Source: Pseudomonadota bacterium
Lineage (GTDB): Bacteria > Pseudomonadota > Alphaproteobacteria > Rhizobiales > Xanthobacteraceae
Assembly (NCBI GenBank): GCA_023435725.1
Contig: JAEYRD010000142.1
Location: forward strand, 1-64,000
Direction of reading: 5' to 3'
Length of the DNA stretch: 64,000 nucleotides
In this document: piece by piece, positions 7,595 through 18,529 of the stretch
How positions within the stretch are numbered: position 1 is the first letter of the stretch
Layout: each line of letters opens with the position of its first letter
Program-made: the position numbers and the translations under genes
The notes under the pieces: model-generated
What the model saw: the letters and a program-made list of their open reading frames with translations, nothing else
Databases searched by the model: none
What the model was told of the DNA's origin: nothing

Positions 7595-10500
7595 ACCTCG
7601 GCCGCCTCTCCATCAACCAGCCCATCCTGGCGATGGTGCTGTCGATCGTGCTCCTGATCGTCGGCGCACTCGCCTATACGACGCTGCCGGTCTCGGAATA
7701 TCCGCAAGTGGTGCCGCCGACCGTCGTCGTCACTACGCAATATCCCGGCGCCTCCGCGCAGACCGTGTCCGACACGGTCGCAGCTCCCATCGAGCAGGAG
7801 ATCAACGGCGTCGAGGACATGCTGTATCTCTACAGCCAGGCGACCTCGAACGGCCAGCTCACCATCACCGTCACCTTCAAGCTCGGCACCGATCTCGACA
7901 AGGCCCAGGTGCTGGTGCAGAATCGCGTCGCGATCGCGCAGCCGCGTCTGCCGGCGGAAGTCCAGCAGAACGGCGTCACCACGCGCAAGAACTCGCCCGA
8001 TATTCTCATGGTCGTGTTCATGCTGTCGCCCGACGACACGTTCGACCAGCTCTACATCTCCAACTACGCGCTGCTCCAGGTCCGCGACCAGCTGCTGCGT
8101 CTCGACGGCGTCGGCGACATCCAGATCTTCGGCGCGCGCGATTATTCGATGCGGCTCTGGCTCGACCCTGACCGGATCGCCAATCTCGGCCTGACCTCGA
8201 CCGAGGTGCTCGCCGCGATCCGCGCGCAGAACATCCAGATCGCGGGTGGCCAGATCGCCGAGCCGCCGATCACCGACCGCGCCTTCCAGCCGAACCTCAC
8301 CTTCACGGGACGCCTGAAAGACCCGAAGCAGTTCGAGGACATCCTGATCAAGGCAGGCTCGGACGGCCGCACGGTGCGGCTCCGCGATGTCGCCCGTATC
8401 GAGCTCGGCGCGCTCTCCTACACAACCAACAGCTTCCTCTTGCGCAAGTCGGCCGTCGGCATGCTGGTGACCCAGCGGCCGGGATCGAACGCGCTCGCGA
8501 CCGCCAAGGGCATCTCCGACACCATGGCGAAGCTCAAGGAGAGCTTTCCGAAGGGCCTCGACTACAATATCGGTTACAACCCGACCGAGTTCATCGCGCA
8601 ATCGGTCCACGAGCTGATCAAGACCATCTACGAGGCCATGCTGCTCGTGGTCGTCGTGGTGCTGGTGTTCCTGCAGGGATGGCGGCCCGCGATCATCCCG
8701 ATCATCGCGATTCCGGTGTCGCTCGTCGGTACCTTCGCGGTGATGGCGGCGCTGGGCTTCTCCATCAACAACCTCACCCTGTTCGGACTCGTGCTCGCCG
8801 TCGGCATCGTGGTCGACGATGCCATCGTCGTGGTCGAGAATGTGGAGCGCCATCTCGAGCACGGTCTGAGCCGGCGCGACGCGGCGCTCAAGACCATGGA
8901 GGAGGTCGGCGGCGCGCTGGTCTCGATCGCGCTGGTGCTCTGCGCGGTGTTCGTCCCGACCGCATTCCTGGGAGGGATTTCCGGGCAGTTCTTCCAGCAA
9001 TTCGCCGTCACGATTGCGGTCGCGACCGCGATCTCGTGCTTCTGCTCGCTGACGCTGTCGCCGGCGCTGGCCTCGCAGATCCTTGTGCCGCATGAGGCGA
9101 AGCGGCCGCCGGCGCGCTGGAACCTCATCGCGCGGGGCTGGGGCGCCTTCACCAGTGTCTTCAACCGCCTGTTCGACCGGCTGTCGCATGGCTATGCCGG
9201 CGTCGCCAATTTCGTGATTCGCCACTCGGTCGTGATGCTGCTGATCTACGTCGCGCTGATCGGCAGCGCCGGCTGGCTGATCGGGACGACACCGCAGGGC
9301 TTCATCCCGGCGCAGGATCGCGGCTACGTCATCGTCTCCGTGCAATTGCCCGGCGCGGCGTCGCTGGCGCGCACCACCGAGATCGTGCGTGAGATCGAGC
9401 GGATCGCGCTGGATACCCCGGGTATCATTCGCGTGGCCGCCTTCGCCGGCTTTTCCGGTGCGACGCGCACGCAGGCCGGTAATGCAGCGGCGCTGTTTCC
9501 GGTGTTCGACGAGCCGGAGGCGCGGCTGAAGAAGGGGCTGTCCGCCAACGCCATCACCGCCGATTTGCGCAAACGTCTCCTGGCAATCCAGGGTGCGTTC
9601 ATCATCGTCATTCCGCCGCCGGCCGTGCCTGGCATCGGCACTGGCGGCGGCTTCACCATCCGCATCCAGGACCGGCAGGGCCGCGGCCCGCAGATGCTCG
9701 CCGCCGCGACCGACGAGCTGGTCGCCGCCGCGCGCAGAGCGCCGACCCTGACCTCGGTGTTCTCGCCGTTCACGGCCAACACGCCGCAGCTTTTCGTCGA
9801 CATCGACCGCACCAAGGCGCAGAAGCTCGGCGTGCCCATCGCTGGCATCAACGAGACGATCCAGACTTACTTCGGATCGACCTATGTCAACGACTTCAAC
9901 CTGTTTGGCCGCACCTACCACGTCACGGCGCAGGCTGATTTCCCGTACCGCAAAGAGCCTAGCGACCTTGCGCGGCTGCGCACGCGCAATGCCTCCGGCG
10001 ACATGGTGATGCTCGGCAGCGTGGTCGAGTTCAAGGACATCTCGGGTCCCGACCGCGTCGCGCGCTACAATCTCTATGCCGCGTCCGAATTGCAGGGCGA
10101 GCCGGCGCCGGGCACCAGCTCGACCACCGCGCTGAACACCATCAAGAAGCTTGCCGACGATACCCTGCCGAGCGGCTTCACCTTCGAATGGACGGATCTG
10201 TCCTATCAGCAGGTCACCGGCGGCAATGCAGGCCTCTACGTGTTCCCGATCTGCGTGCTGTTCGTCTATCTCGTGCTCGCCGCGCAATATGGCAGCTGGA
10301 CCTTGCCGTTCGCGGTGATACTGATCGTGCCGATGTGTCTGTTAGCTGCCACGATCGGCGTGCGCATCATGGGCCAGGACGTCAATATCCTCACCCAGAT
10401 CGGCTTCGTCGTGCTGGTGGGGCTGGCGGCGAAGAACGCGATCCTGATCGTCGAGTTCGCGCGCGACATCGAGAACGAAGGCAAGCCGCGGCTGGAGGCG

Positions 10501-10749
10501 GTGATCGACGCCTGCCGCCTGCGCCTGCGGCCGATCCTGATGACGTCTTTCGCCTTCATCCTCGGCGTGCTGCCGCTGGTGATCTCGACCGGCTCCGGCT
10601 CGGAGATGCGCCAGGCGGTCGGTGTCGCCGTGTTCTTCGGCATGATCGGCGTCACCCTGTTCGGTCTCCTGTTCACGCCGATCTTCTATGTGGTGGTGCG
10701 GAACCTCGCCGAGGGGCGGCGGGACAAGAAGCCAGAGGTGGTGGCCTGA
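7591..10749 (+). CDS. RND multidrug efflux pump, HAE1 family (AcrB/MexB-like)
   Basis: The inner-membrane proton-driven exporter of the tripartite efflux system, 1052 aa, the normal length for AcrB homologues. The N-terminus has the family form (SINQPILAMVLSIVLLIVGALAYTTLPVSEYPQVVPPTV). The proton-relay acid pair is in GIVVDDAIVVVENVE and the relay Lys in GLAAKNAILIVEFARD. Two large periplasmic loops alternate with membrane blocks, as expected for the duplicated RND fold. It overlaps the adaptor by ATGA. Substrate range cannot be read from sequence. No local regulator is present. Confidence 0.95.
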   Translation: MNLGRLSINQPILAMVLSIVLLIVGALAYTTLPVSEYPQVVPPTVVVTTQYPGASAQTVSDTVAAPIEQEINGVEDMLYLYSQATSNGQLTITVTFKLGTDLDKAQVLVQNRVAIAQPRLPAEVQQNGVTTRKNSPDILMVVFMLSPDDTFDQLYISNYALLQVRDQLLRLDGVGDIQIFGARDYSMRLWLDPDRIANLGLTSTEVLAAIRAQNIQIAGGQIAEPPITDRAFQPNLTFTGRLKDPKQFEDILIKAGSDGRTVRLRDVARIELGALSYTTNSFLLRKSAVGMLVTQRPGSNALATAKGISDTMAKLKESFPKGLDYNIGYNPTEFIAQSVHELIKTIYEAMLLVVVVVLVFLQGWRPAIIPIIAIPVSLVGTFAVMAALGFSINNLTLFGLVLAVGIVVDDAIVVVENVERHLEHGLSRRDAALKTMEEVGGALVSIALVLCAVFVPTAFLGGISGQFFQQFAVTIAVATAISCFCSLTLSPALASQILVPHEAKRPPARWNLIARGWGAFTSVFNRLFDRLSHGYAGVANFVIRHSVVMLLIYVALIGSAGWLIGTTPQGFIPAQDRGYVIVSVQLPGAASLARTTEIVREIERIALDTPGIIRVAAFAGFSGATRTQAGNAAALFPVFDEPEARLKKGLSANAITADLRKRLLAIQGAFIIVIPPPAVPGIGTGGGFTIRIQDRQGRGPQMLAAATDELVAAARRAPTLTSVFSPFTANTPQLFVDIDRTKAQKLGVPIAGINETIQTYFGSTYVNDFNLFGRTYHVTAQADFPYRKEPSDLARLRTRNASGDMVMLGSVVEFKDISGPDRVARYNLYAASELQGEPAPGTSSTTALNTIKKLADDTLPSGFTFEWTDLSYQQVTGGNAGLYVFPICVLFVYLVLAAQYGSWTLPFAVILIVPMCLLAATIGVRIMGQDVNILTQIGFVVLVGLAAKNAILIVEFARDIENEGKPRLEAVIDACRLRLRPILMTSFAFILGVLPLVISTGSGSEMRQAVGVAVFFGMIGVTLFGLLFTPIFYVVVRNLAEGRRDKKPEVVA

Positions 10750-10913
10750 CAGGTGCCGGTTGGGGCCACCGACGCAGCAACATTCGTGCGGATGATACCA
10801 TTTGCGTGGCCCACTCTTCATACTAACGACCAACATGCAGTGGATGGGCAGGGTCGGGGTTCTTCACTAGTATCCGCGCGATTTCGAAACAGAACACTGC
10901 TGGGAGTTAACAA

Positions 10914-12107
10914 ATGAAATCAGCACTTTTGGCCGCTGTCGCAACGTCGGCCCTGCTGCTGGCCGCGCCGGCCTCCGCGCAAGGCGTCAAGATCGGCATC
11001 CTCAACGACCAGTCCGGCGTCTATGCCGATTATGGCGGCAAATGGTCGGTCGAAGCCGCCAAGATGGCGATCGAGGACTTCGGCGGCCAAGTCTTGGGCC
11101 AGAAGATCGAGCTCATCACTGCCGACCACCAGAACAAGCCGGACCTCGCTGCCTCGATCGCGCGACGCTGGTACGACGTCGAGAACGTCGACATGATCAC
11201 GGAGCTGACGACCTCCTCCGTCGCGCTCGCGATCCACGAGCTCTCCAAGGAAAAGAAGAAGATCGACATCGTCGTGGGCGCCGCAACCTCGCGCCTCACC
11301 GGCGATGCCTGCCAACCCTATGGCTTCCACTGGGCCTATGACACCCGCGCACTCGGCGTCGGCACCGGCGGCGCACTGACGAAGGCCGGCGGTGACACCT
11401 GGTTCTTCCTCACCGCGGACTACGCCTTCGGCTATGCGCTGGAGAAGGATACCAGCGAGATCGTCACCGCGAACGGCGGCAAAGTGGTCGGCTCGGTCCG
11501 TGTTCCCCTCAACTCCTCGGACTTCTCCTCCTTCCTGCTCCAGGCGCAGAGCTCGAAGGCCAAGATCGTGGGCCTCGCCAATGCCGGCCTCGACACCACC
11601 AACTCGATCAAGCAGGCGTCCGAGTTCGGCATCGTCTCCGGCGGCCAGAAGCTCGCAGGCCTCCTGATGACGCTCGCCGAGGTGAATGGCCTCGGCCTGC
11701 AGGCCGCCCAAGGCCTCGTGCTGACCGAGGGCTATTACTGGGATCTCAATGACCGCACCCGCAATCTAGGCGAACGCTTCCTGAAGCGGACCGGGCGGAT
11801 GCCGAGCATGATCCATGCCGGCACCTATTCGGCGACGATCAGCTATCTCAAGGCGGTCAAGGCCGCCGGCACCAAGGATCCGGATGCGGTTGCCAAGAAG
11901 CTGAAAGAGCTGCCGGTCGATGATGACTTTGCGCAAGGCGGCAAAGTGCTCGAGAATGGCCGCATGGTCCACGACATGTATCTTTTCGAGGTCAAGAAGC
12001 CCTCGGAATCGAAGAAGCCCTGGGATTATTACAAGCTGCTCGCCACCGTCCCCGGCGACAAGGCATTCTTCACCGCCAAGGAAAGCGGCTGCCCGCTGAC
12101 GAAGTGA
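10914..12107 (+). CDS. ABC transporter substrate-binding protein, type I (branched-chain amino acid family)
   Basis: A periplasmic binding protein of 397 aa with a clear signal peptide (MKSALLAAVATSALLLAAPASAQG). The LivK-like start of the mature domain follows (VKIGILNDQSGVYADYGGKWSVEAAKMAIEDFGG). The rest follows the Peripla_BP_6 pattern and ends with a Cys-containing tail. No permease or ATPase gene is adjacent, so it must share a transporter encoded elsewhere or act as a receptor. Members of this group bind amino acids, urea, amides or aromatic acids, and the ligand here is not predictable. A GGGAG site lies 8 bases before the ATG. Upstream (10.75-10.91 kb) is an ordinary promoter-sized gap. 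Confidence 0.92.
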   Translation: MKSALLAAVATSALLLAAPASAQGVKIGILNDQSGVYADYGGKWSVEAAKMAIEDFGGQVLGQKIELITADHQNKPDLAASIARRWYDVENVDMITELTTSSVALAIHELSKEKKKIDIVVGAATSRLTGDACQPYGFHWAYDTRALGVGTGGALTKAGGDTWFFLTADYAFGYALEKDTSEIVTANGGKVVGSVRVPLNSSDFSSFLLQAQSSKAKIVGLANAGLDTTNSIKQASEFGIVSGGQKLAGLLMTLAEVNGLGLQAAQGLVLTEGYYWDLNDRTRNLGERFLKRTGRMPSMIHAGTYSATISYLKAVKAAGTKDPDAVAKKLKELPVDDDFAQGGKVLENGRMVHDMYLFEVKKPSESKKPWDYYKLLATVPGDKAFFTAKESGCPLTK

Positions 12108-12114
12108 CGCGTAG

Positions 12115-12218
12115 CGTCATTCCGGGGCGATGCGAAGCATCGAACTATGGTGCGCAATTGCGCACCTGAGAATCTCGAGATTCCGGGTTCGGCGCTAGCG
12201 CGCCGCCCCGGAATGACG
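12115..12218. repeat. Dispersed palindromic repeat, family A
   Basis: Bounded by CGTCATTCCGGGGCG and its inverse CGCCCCGGAATGACG. It contains an internal perfect 18-bp palindrome (GGTGCGCAATTGCGCACC, about 12150-12167). Sister copies lie at 23.15 and 36.45 kb and a short one at 52.24 kb. It sits between convergent genes. Confidence 0.75.
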
Positions 12219-12234
12219 GCTTACAATTCATCCA

Positions 12235-12621
12235 TCACACCAGCCGCAACACCACCGCCCCGATCGCCCCCGCCCACAGCGCAACGGCAGCGAGCGCCTG
12301 GATGGCAAAGCCGGGGCCGCGCTTGGCCGCCGCTTGCGAATAGCCGATGAAATAGACGATGCGGCCGATGATCCAGACCGCACCGATCGCCGCGGCGATT
12401 GTGTCGCCGATATAGACCGCGAAAAGCCAGAGCGATGGCAGGAAGATCGGCATCCATTCCAGCGTGTTCATCTGGATGCGGAAGGCGCGCTCGAAATCCG
12501 GATGGCCCGACGTCGCCGGCACCTTGACGCCGGTCTTGGTACGCGCCCGCGAGACGTTGATGCTGGTGAAGAAATAAAACGCGATCGCCAGCAGCGTGAC
12601 GAGGGTGGTGAGATGATACAT
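12235..12621 (-). CDS. MAPEG family membrane protein
   Basis: A small integral membrane protein (128 aa) of the MAPEG group, whose eukaryotic members are membrane glutathione transferases and eicosanoid enzymes. Four hydrophobic segments are visible (about residues 1-22, 55-78, 80-95 and 105-128). The family's NTLEWMPIFLPSLWL stretch is present, corresponding to the conserved 'N-x-x-E' helix. It follows the lipocalin-like gene by 27 bases on the same strand and may be the last gene of that operon. Bacterial MAPEG proteins mostly lack an assigned reaction, so I give none. Confidence 0.85.
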   Translation of the reverse strand: MYHLTTLVTLLAIAFYFFTSINVSRARTKTGVKVPATSGHPDFERAFRIQMNTLEWMPIFLPSLWLFAVYIGDTIAAAIGAVWIIGRIVYFIGYSQAAAKRGPGFAIQALAAVALWAGAIGAVVLRLV

Positions 12622-12648
12622 CGCTGATCCCTTCCAACAGGTCGCGCT

Positions 12649-13731
12649 TCAATAGCCGGTCAGTTCGAGATAGCCAACGCCGTCATGCGTGCCGGCAAAG
12701 CTGATCGGCCCCTCCCAATAGGAGAAGCCCGTCCCCATCCAGGCCTTGGGATTGAGCGGCATGCAGAGGATCGAGAACGAACGCGAGGGAATCACGATCT
12801 GCCATTCCACCGGCAGCTTGCGTCCCGCAATCTCCGCGGCTGCCTTCGGAATCATTTGGATGTCATCGCCCGCAATCATCTGCGTGTCCCCGGAAGCGCT
12901 GATCCAGTTGCCGAACGGATAATCCTTGCCGTCCTTCTGGCGCAGCCGATACAGCATCAGCTTGTCGCCGGATGCGAGATGCAGCGACAGCCAGTCCCAG
13001 CCGGTCTGGTCGGCATCGAGCGGCTGGCTGCTCCATTCGCGGTCCATCCAGGCCTGGCCGGAAACGTCGACCAGCTTGTCGTCGATGCTGAGCGTGCCGC
13101 GCGCGCGGTAGAACGGCTGGCTGTAATAGTAGGACGCTTGCCCGCGCTCGGACTTGCGGCTGTAGCCGCCGTCGCCTTGCAGCACGACTGGGCGATCGGC
13201 TTCGAGCGTCAGCGCATAGCTGAAGTCTGTGCCGGACGCTTTCAGCGTCACCGGCGCCAGAGTGCGATCATCGGTGCCCTCGATTCCCTTCATCTCCCAA
13301 TCGTCGATCCAGGCCGCAAACGGTTTTGCTTCGACGCCGGCCTGCCCGATCCCGCCGCGTGAAAACGCTTCGTTGAAACGATGGGTATCCGCGCGCGTCA
13401 CCGCCGCATGCCCCATCCACACCTGCTGATTGGCCCAGCCCTCGCCTTGCGGGTCCGGCTGCGTCGCCTGGCGGAACAACGTCCATTGCAGGCCGCAAGC
13501 TGCGCCGCTGGCATCGACGAGGTTCGCCGTCAGATACCACCACTCGATGCGAAACTCCGGATGCGGCCCGTGATCGGCGGGGAAGGTGAACGGCTTGCCC
13601 GGCGCCACCTTTGCAAAGCCATCGGCCGTCTCGCCGAGCCCGGCATAGCCTTGCGCGCCGGCCCGGCGCGCAAGAGCGAGCGCGGCGATGCCGCCGGCGA
13701 ACACGCGCCGCGATATCCTCTCAGCGCTCAT
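12649..13731 (-). CDS. Lipocalin-like (AttH/CrtC-type) exported protein
   Basis: About 360 aa from the ATG at 13731. The leader SRRVFAGGIAALALARRAGAQG has a twin-Arg-like start. The body has the two-lobed lipocalin-like signature of the AttH/carotenoid 1,2-hydratase group (FPADHGPHPEFRIEWWYLTANL, GLQWTLFRQA, WMDREWSSQ, GWDWLSLHLASGDKLMLYRLR). The start overlaps the end of the FtsX-like permease by 11 bases, so the ABC genes and this protein form one unit. This triad recurs in many bacteria, and the periplasmic protein is usually taken to be the partner or cargo handler of the exporter. A carotenoid reaction is not supported, since no carotenoid genes are here. Confidence 0.85.
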   Translation of the reverse strand: MSAERISRRVFAGGIAALALARRAGAQGYAGLGETADGFAKVAPGKPFTFPADHGPHPEFRIEWWYLTANLVDASGAACGLQWTLFRQATQPDPQGEGWANQQVWMGHAAVTRADTHRFNEAFSRGGIGQAGVEAKPFAAWIDDWEMKGIEGTDDRTLAPVTLKASGTDFSYALTLEADRPVVLQGDGGYSRKSERGQASYYYSQPFYRARGTLSIDDKLVDVSGQAWMDREWSSQPLDADQTGWDWLSLHLASGDKLMLYRLRQKDGKDYPFGNWISASGDTQMIAGDDIQMIPKAAAEIAGRKLPVEWQIVIPSRSFSILCMPLNPKAWMGTGFSYWEGPISFAGTHDGVGYLELTGY

Positions 13732-16179
13732 TGGCGAACACCTGGACGAGGTTTGCCGGCTGCATCCGCGCCAACCGCGCGACCGGCAGCAGCGCGGCAA
13801 GCAGTGAGGCGAACAACGCCACCGCGACCAGCTCGATCAGTTGCAGCGGAAACACGTGGAAGGGCAACCGCCAGCCGAACGCCTTCACATTGACGATCGC
13901 GACCAGGCACCATGCCACCAGTAGCCCGAGCGGCACCGCCAATAGCGACGTGAACAGCGCAACCGACAGCGTCTTGGTCAATTCGATCGCCGCAAGGCGC
14001 GGTCGCGTGATGCCGATCGCCCAGAGCGGGGCGAGCTGTGGCAGCCGGGAATTCGCCAGTGTCAGAAGGCTGGTCAGCAGCGCGATGCCGGCGACGCCGA
14101 GCGTGAACGCATTCAGGGCGGAAGTGACCGCAAAGGTGCGATTGAAGATGCGGATCGACTCCGCCTTCACCGTCGCCTGGTCGGCGACGCTGCGGTCGTC
14201 GAGCGTGAACTGCTTTTGCAGCGCTGCGATCAGCCCCGGGATATTCTCCTTTGCGACGATGAGGCCGATCCGCGTCTGCGGCGTTTGCGGGAAGTGCCGG
14301 ATCAGCGCCGCGACATTGACGGCGAGCTGCCCCCTGGGGTTGCCATAGTCGGCATAGATGCCGACGATGTCGAGCTCCCAGGTCCCGCCCGGTGCCGGCA
14401 CTTCAATGACATCGCCGACACGGACGTTGAGGCGCCGACTCAACTGCTCGCTGATGAAGGCGGCATTGCCCGGCACCAGCTGCGTCCAGGCGCGTGGCGC
14501 GGTCTCCAGCAGCGGCCAGCGCTCGCGATAGAGCGCATGGTCGGGCAGGCCGAGCAATTCAACAGGCTGTCCCTCAATTTGCGCCTCGGCGCGTCCGCCC
14601 GAGAGGATCGCCTGGACGTCGCTGCGCTCCTTCAGCCAGTTGCGGATCGCAACGCCTTGCGCATTGTCGGGAGCGCTGATGTAGACGTCGGCCGCGAGCC
14701 GCCCGTCGAGCCAGCCGATGAAGGTGCGGCTGAAGGTTTCTACCATGGTGGAGACGCCGACATTGACGGCGAGGGCGAGCAGCAGCGCCATCAGCGCCAG
14801 CGACAGCCCGGAGAGCTGGTGCCGGCTGTCGGCCCAGAACCACTGCGCGAGCGGCTTGCGTGCGGTGCGCTGGCCCGCGAGCAGAAGGATTTCGAGCAGC
14901 GCCGGCAGGATCAGCGCCGCGCCGAGCATCAGCGCCGCCAGCACGCCGAAGCCCGCGATCAGCGACACGCCGTAACGGAGCAGGAGCAGCGCGACCGCGA
15001 ACACGGCGCAGGCAGCAAGACTTTGCAGGATCAGCCAACGGCGCTGCCTCTGCTGCCAGGCGCGCGGCTGCGCCGTGGCCAGCACCGGCATCCTGATCGC
15101 CTTGATCAGGCTGGTCGCGGCCGCGACGATCGCACCGGCGATGCTGATGCCGATGCCGGCGAGCCACCATTCCGGCCGCAGCGCGAGCTGCCCCGGAATC
15201 TGCGCGCCGTAGAGCCCGCGCAGCGACGCTGCCACGTCGGGGAGTAGCGCGGCCGCGATGAAATAGCCGCAGGCGAGCCCGATCAGCCCTGCGATGAGCG
15301 CCAGCGCCACCAGCTCGATCACCAGCACCGTGTTGACCAGCCGCGCCGAGGCGCCGCAGGCCCGCAGCGTGCGCAGCATCGGCAGCCGCTGCTCGAAGGC
15401 GAGGCCAACGGCCGAGTTGACGATGAAGAGGCCGACGAAGAACGACAGCAGGCCGAACGCGGTGAGATTGAGGTGGAAACTGTCGGTGAGACGCTCCAGC
15501 TCCGTCTCCGCATTCGGCTCGACCTGCTGCAGCTGGTCGCCGACGACGCTCGCCAGTGGCGCCGGCTTGCCCTTCGGCTTGCCGATCAGGAGCCGCGAGA
15601 CCTGGTCCGGCTTGTTCAGCAGCCGCTGCGCCACGCCGATGTCGACCACGAGCACGTCGGGCGCGAGCTGCGGCAGCACGCGCAGCGGCGGCAGCTTGGC
15701 GCCGCCGCTGATCGGCGGCGTCGCGCCCTCCTGCTCCTGCAGATCGGCCAGCGTTTCCCGCGCCACCAGCGTCCGGCCCGGCGGCGCAACGAAGCTGCTT
15801 AAGTCCGAGGCGCCAAGGCGCGGCGCATTGCCGACATCGGCCGGCAGCGTGATCGGCTCAATCCCGAGCAGCCGCACAGAGTGTCCGTTGACCTGGATGC
15901 GGCCTTCCAGCACCGGCGAGACCGGCCAGCCCGCGCGCCTCAGCCTGACGAACAGCTCCTGCGGAAAGGTCGCGGTATCAGGCGCGACCAGCATTGCCGT
16001 GCGCACGCCGCCGAACGTCGCCGCGGCGCGGTCATAGGCATTGCGGGCCTGCTGGTTGATCGCCTGGACGCCGCTCCACAGCGCGGTCGCCGCGATCAGC
16101 CCGATCAGGAGTGTTGCGAACTGCATCTTGTGCCGCCGCCAATGGCTCAGGAGCACCGCGAGGACCCACAGCGCGCGCC

Positions 16180-16183
<4 letters not shown>
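13721..16183 (-). CDS. ABC transporter permease, FtsX/MacB-type, duplicated
   Basis: A large inner-membrane permease (820 aa) with two FtsX-like modules. The N-terminal membrane helix and periplasmic domain are followed by three helices at about residues 245-370. A second unit follows, with its own periplasmic domain and three C-terminal helices (ending VARLARMQPANLVQVFANER). This layout matches exporters related to LolCE that handle lipophilic molecules rather than importers. The start overlaps the ATPase stop by 4 bases (ATGA) and the end overlaps the lipocalin-like gene. Likely role: moving a lipid or lipoprotein-like substrate across or out of the inner membrane. The substrate is unknown. 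Confidence 0.9.
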
Positions 16184-16839
<656 letters not shown>

Positions 16840-16973
16840 TGCGCCGGACGGAATTAACTCAATGCTGCGTAGCACACCTGTCGCGGAAATGCCGGGGTTG
16901 CGTTGGCCTCGCAGCCGTTGTTAGCTCCCGAGACGGCCAAATCAAAAAGTGCCGAAAAGAACATACGGGGAGA

Positions 16974-18326
16974 ATGATGAGCGCACAGGGAACGCCCAAC
17001 GCGGCGGGCAGGACGGCAGGGGTGTCCAAGGCAACAACGAAGGAAACGCCAAAGGGCGCCTGGACCGTCACTTTTCTCCTCTTTCTCTTCATGGTCGTGA
17101 ACTTCGCCGACAAGATCGTCGTCGGTCTCGCCGGCGTGCCGATCATGAACGACCTCAAGCTTAGCGCCGAGCAATTCGGCCTGCTCGGCTCCTCGTTCTT
17201 CTTCCTGTTCTCGATCTCGGCCATCGTCGTCGGCTTCATCGTCAACAAGGTGCCGACGCGATGGGTACTGCTCACGCTGGCGGTGATCTGGGCGCTGGCA
17301 CAGTTTCCGATGGTCGGCACCGTCTCATTCACGACGCTGCTGATCTGCCGCATCGTGCTGGGCGCGGGCGAAGGCCCGGCCTTCTCGGTCGCCGCGCACG
17401 CCATCTACAAATGGTTCCCCGACGAGAAGCGCACGCTGCCGACCGCGATCCTGTCGCAGGGCTCCGCCTTCGGCGTCATCCTGGCCGTGCCGGCGCTCAA
17501 CTGGGTCATCGTCAACCACTCCTGGCACTACGCCTTCGGCGCGCTCGGCGTCGTCGGCCTGATCTGGGTCTGTGCGTGGCTCGCGCTCGGCAAGGAAGGT
17601 CCGCTGGAGGACACCCAGGTCCTCGCTGTCACCGAGCCGAAAATTCCTTATGTGCAGCTGCTGACCTCACGCACCTTCCTCGGCTGCGTGATCGCCACCT
17701 TCGGCGCTTATTGGGCGCTGTCGCTGGGTCTCACCTGGTTCACGCCCTTCATCGTCAGGGGGCTTGGCTTCTCGCAGAGTCAGGCCGGCTTCATCTCGAT
17801 CCTGCCCTGGGTGTTCGGCGCCACCATCGTCATCCTCACGGGGTGGATCTCGCAGGTGATGATGGCGCGCGGTTACACCACGCGCATTTCGCGCGGCGTG
17901 CTCGGCTCGGTGCCGCTGATCATCGGCGGCCTGATCCTGGCGATGATGGCGCACGTTCAGGGCGCAGGCCTTCAGATCGCGCTGCTCGTCGTCGGCTCCG
18001 GCCTGTGCGGTGCGATCTATGTCGTCTGCCCGCCGATGCTCGGCGAGTTCACCCCGGCATCGCAGCGCGGCGCGGTCATCGCGATCTACGGCGCGCTCTA
18101 CACGCTCTCCGGCATCATCGCGCCCAACGTGATGGGCACCGTGATCCAGCGCGCCGGCAGCATGCTCGACGGCTACATGACCGGCTTCACCATCAACGCG
18201 GTGGTCATGGTCGGCTCCGGTGTGATCGGTCTGCTGCTGCTCTGGCCGAACACGGAAAAGGTCAGGCTGATGCGCGGCGCCGCCCCGAAGGCCGCGGCGT
18301 TGAAGCGCGCGGTTTCGCCGACGTAA
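16974..18326 (+). CDS. MFS transporter (anion:cation symporter-like)
   Basis: A twelve-helix major-facilitator carrier of 450 aa. The ATG at 16974, with GGGGAG just upstream, is preferred over a longer in-frame reading. A hydrophilic N-terminal tail of about 35 residues precedes the first helix (WTVTFLLFLFMVVNFADKIVVGLAG). The helix 2-3 loop, GFIVNKVPTRWVL, is a variant of the MFS GxxxDRxGRR motif. The helix-4 region (CRIVLGAGEGPAFSVAAHAIYKWFPDEKR) is typical of the ACS family, which takes up organic anions. It is divergent from the exporter operon, with under 140 bases between. The substrate cannot be named. Confidence 0.9.
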   Translation: MMSAQGTPNAAGRTAGVSKATTKETPKGAWTVTFLLFLFMVVNFADKIVVGLAGVPIMNDLKLSAEQFGLLGSSFFFLFSISAIVVGFIVNKVPTRWVLLTLAVIWALAQFPMVGTVSFTTLLICRIVLGAGEGPAFSVAAHAIYKWFPDEKRTLPTAILSQGSAFGVILAVPALNWVIVNHSWHYAFGALGVVGLIWVCAWLALGKEGPLEDTQVLAVTEPKIPYVQLLTSRTFLGCVIATFGAYWALSLGLTWFTPFIVRGLGFSQSQAGFISILPWVFGATIVILTGWISQVMMARGYTTRISRGVLGSVPLIIGGLILAMMAHVQGAGLQIALLVVGSGLCGAIYVVCPPMLGEFTPASQRGAVIAIYGALYTLSGIIAPNVMGTVIQRAGSMLDGYMTGFTINAVVMVGSGVIGLLLLWPNTEKVRLMRGAAPKAAALKRAVSPT

Positions 18327-18351
18327 GAGGCGCTGCCGGCTGTCGAACACT

Positions 18352-18484
18352 GTCGTCCCGGACAAGCGAAGCGCAGATCCGGGACCCGTAGCCACAGGAA
18401 GTGGGTTGGTGAAGACCCGGAGTTACCACCTTCGTCCGGCAACTCCTTCCTGGGGTTATGGGTCCCCGCGTTCGCGGGGACGAC
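18352..18484. repeat. Dispersed repeat, family C
   Basis: Bounded by TGTCGTCCCGGACAAGCG and CGCGGGGACGACA. It shares AACTCCTTCCTG and GGTTATGGGTCC text with the elements at 2.9 and 60.8 kb. It lies between the convergent MFS and amidohydrolase genes. Confidence 0.75.
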
Positions 18485-18529
18485 ACTGAAATTGAGGCAC
18501 CATTGCGCCTCACGCGCAATCACCGTCGC

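Noticed and set aside
7342..10287. A 981-codon open frame on the minus strand opposite the RND pump
   Set aside because: It is antisense to a complete AcrB-like gene, and its translation is Arg/His/Asp-rich low-complexity text typical of the reverse frame of GC-rich genes.
12649..13731. Carotenoid 1,2-hydratase (CrtC)
   Set aside because: Only the lipocalin-like fold is shared; the gene belongs to an ABC exporter operon and no carotenoid genes are present.
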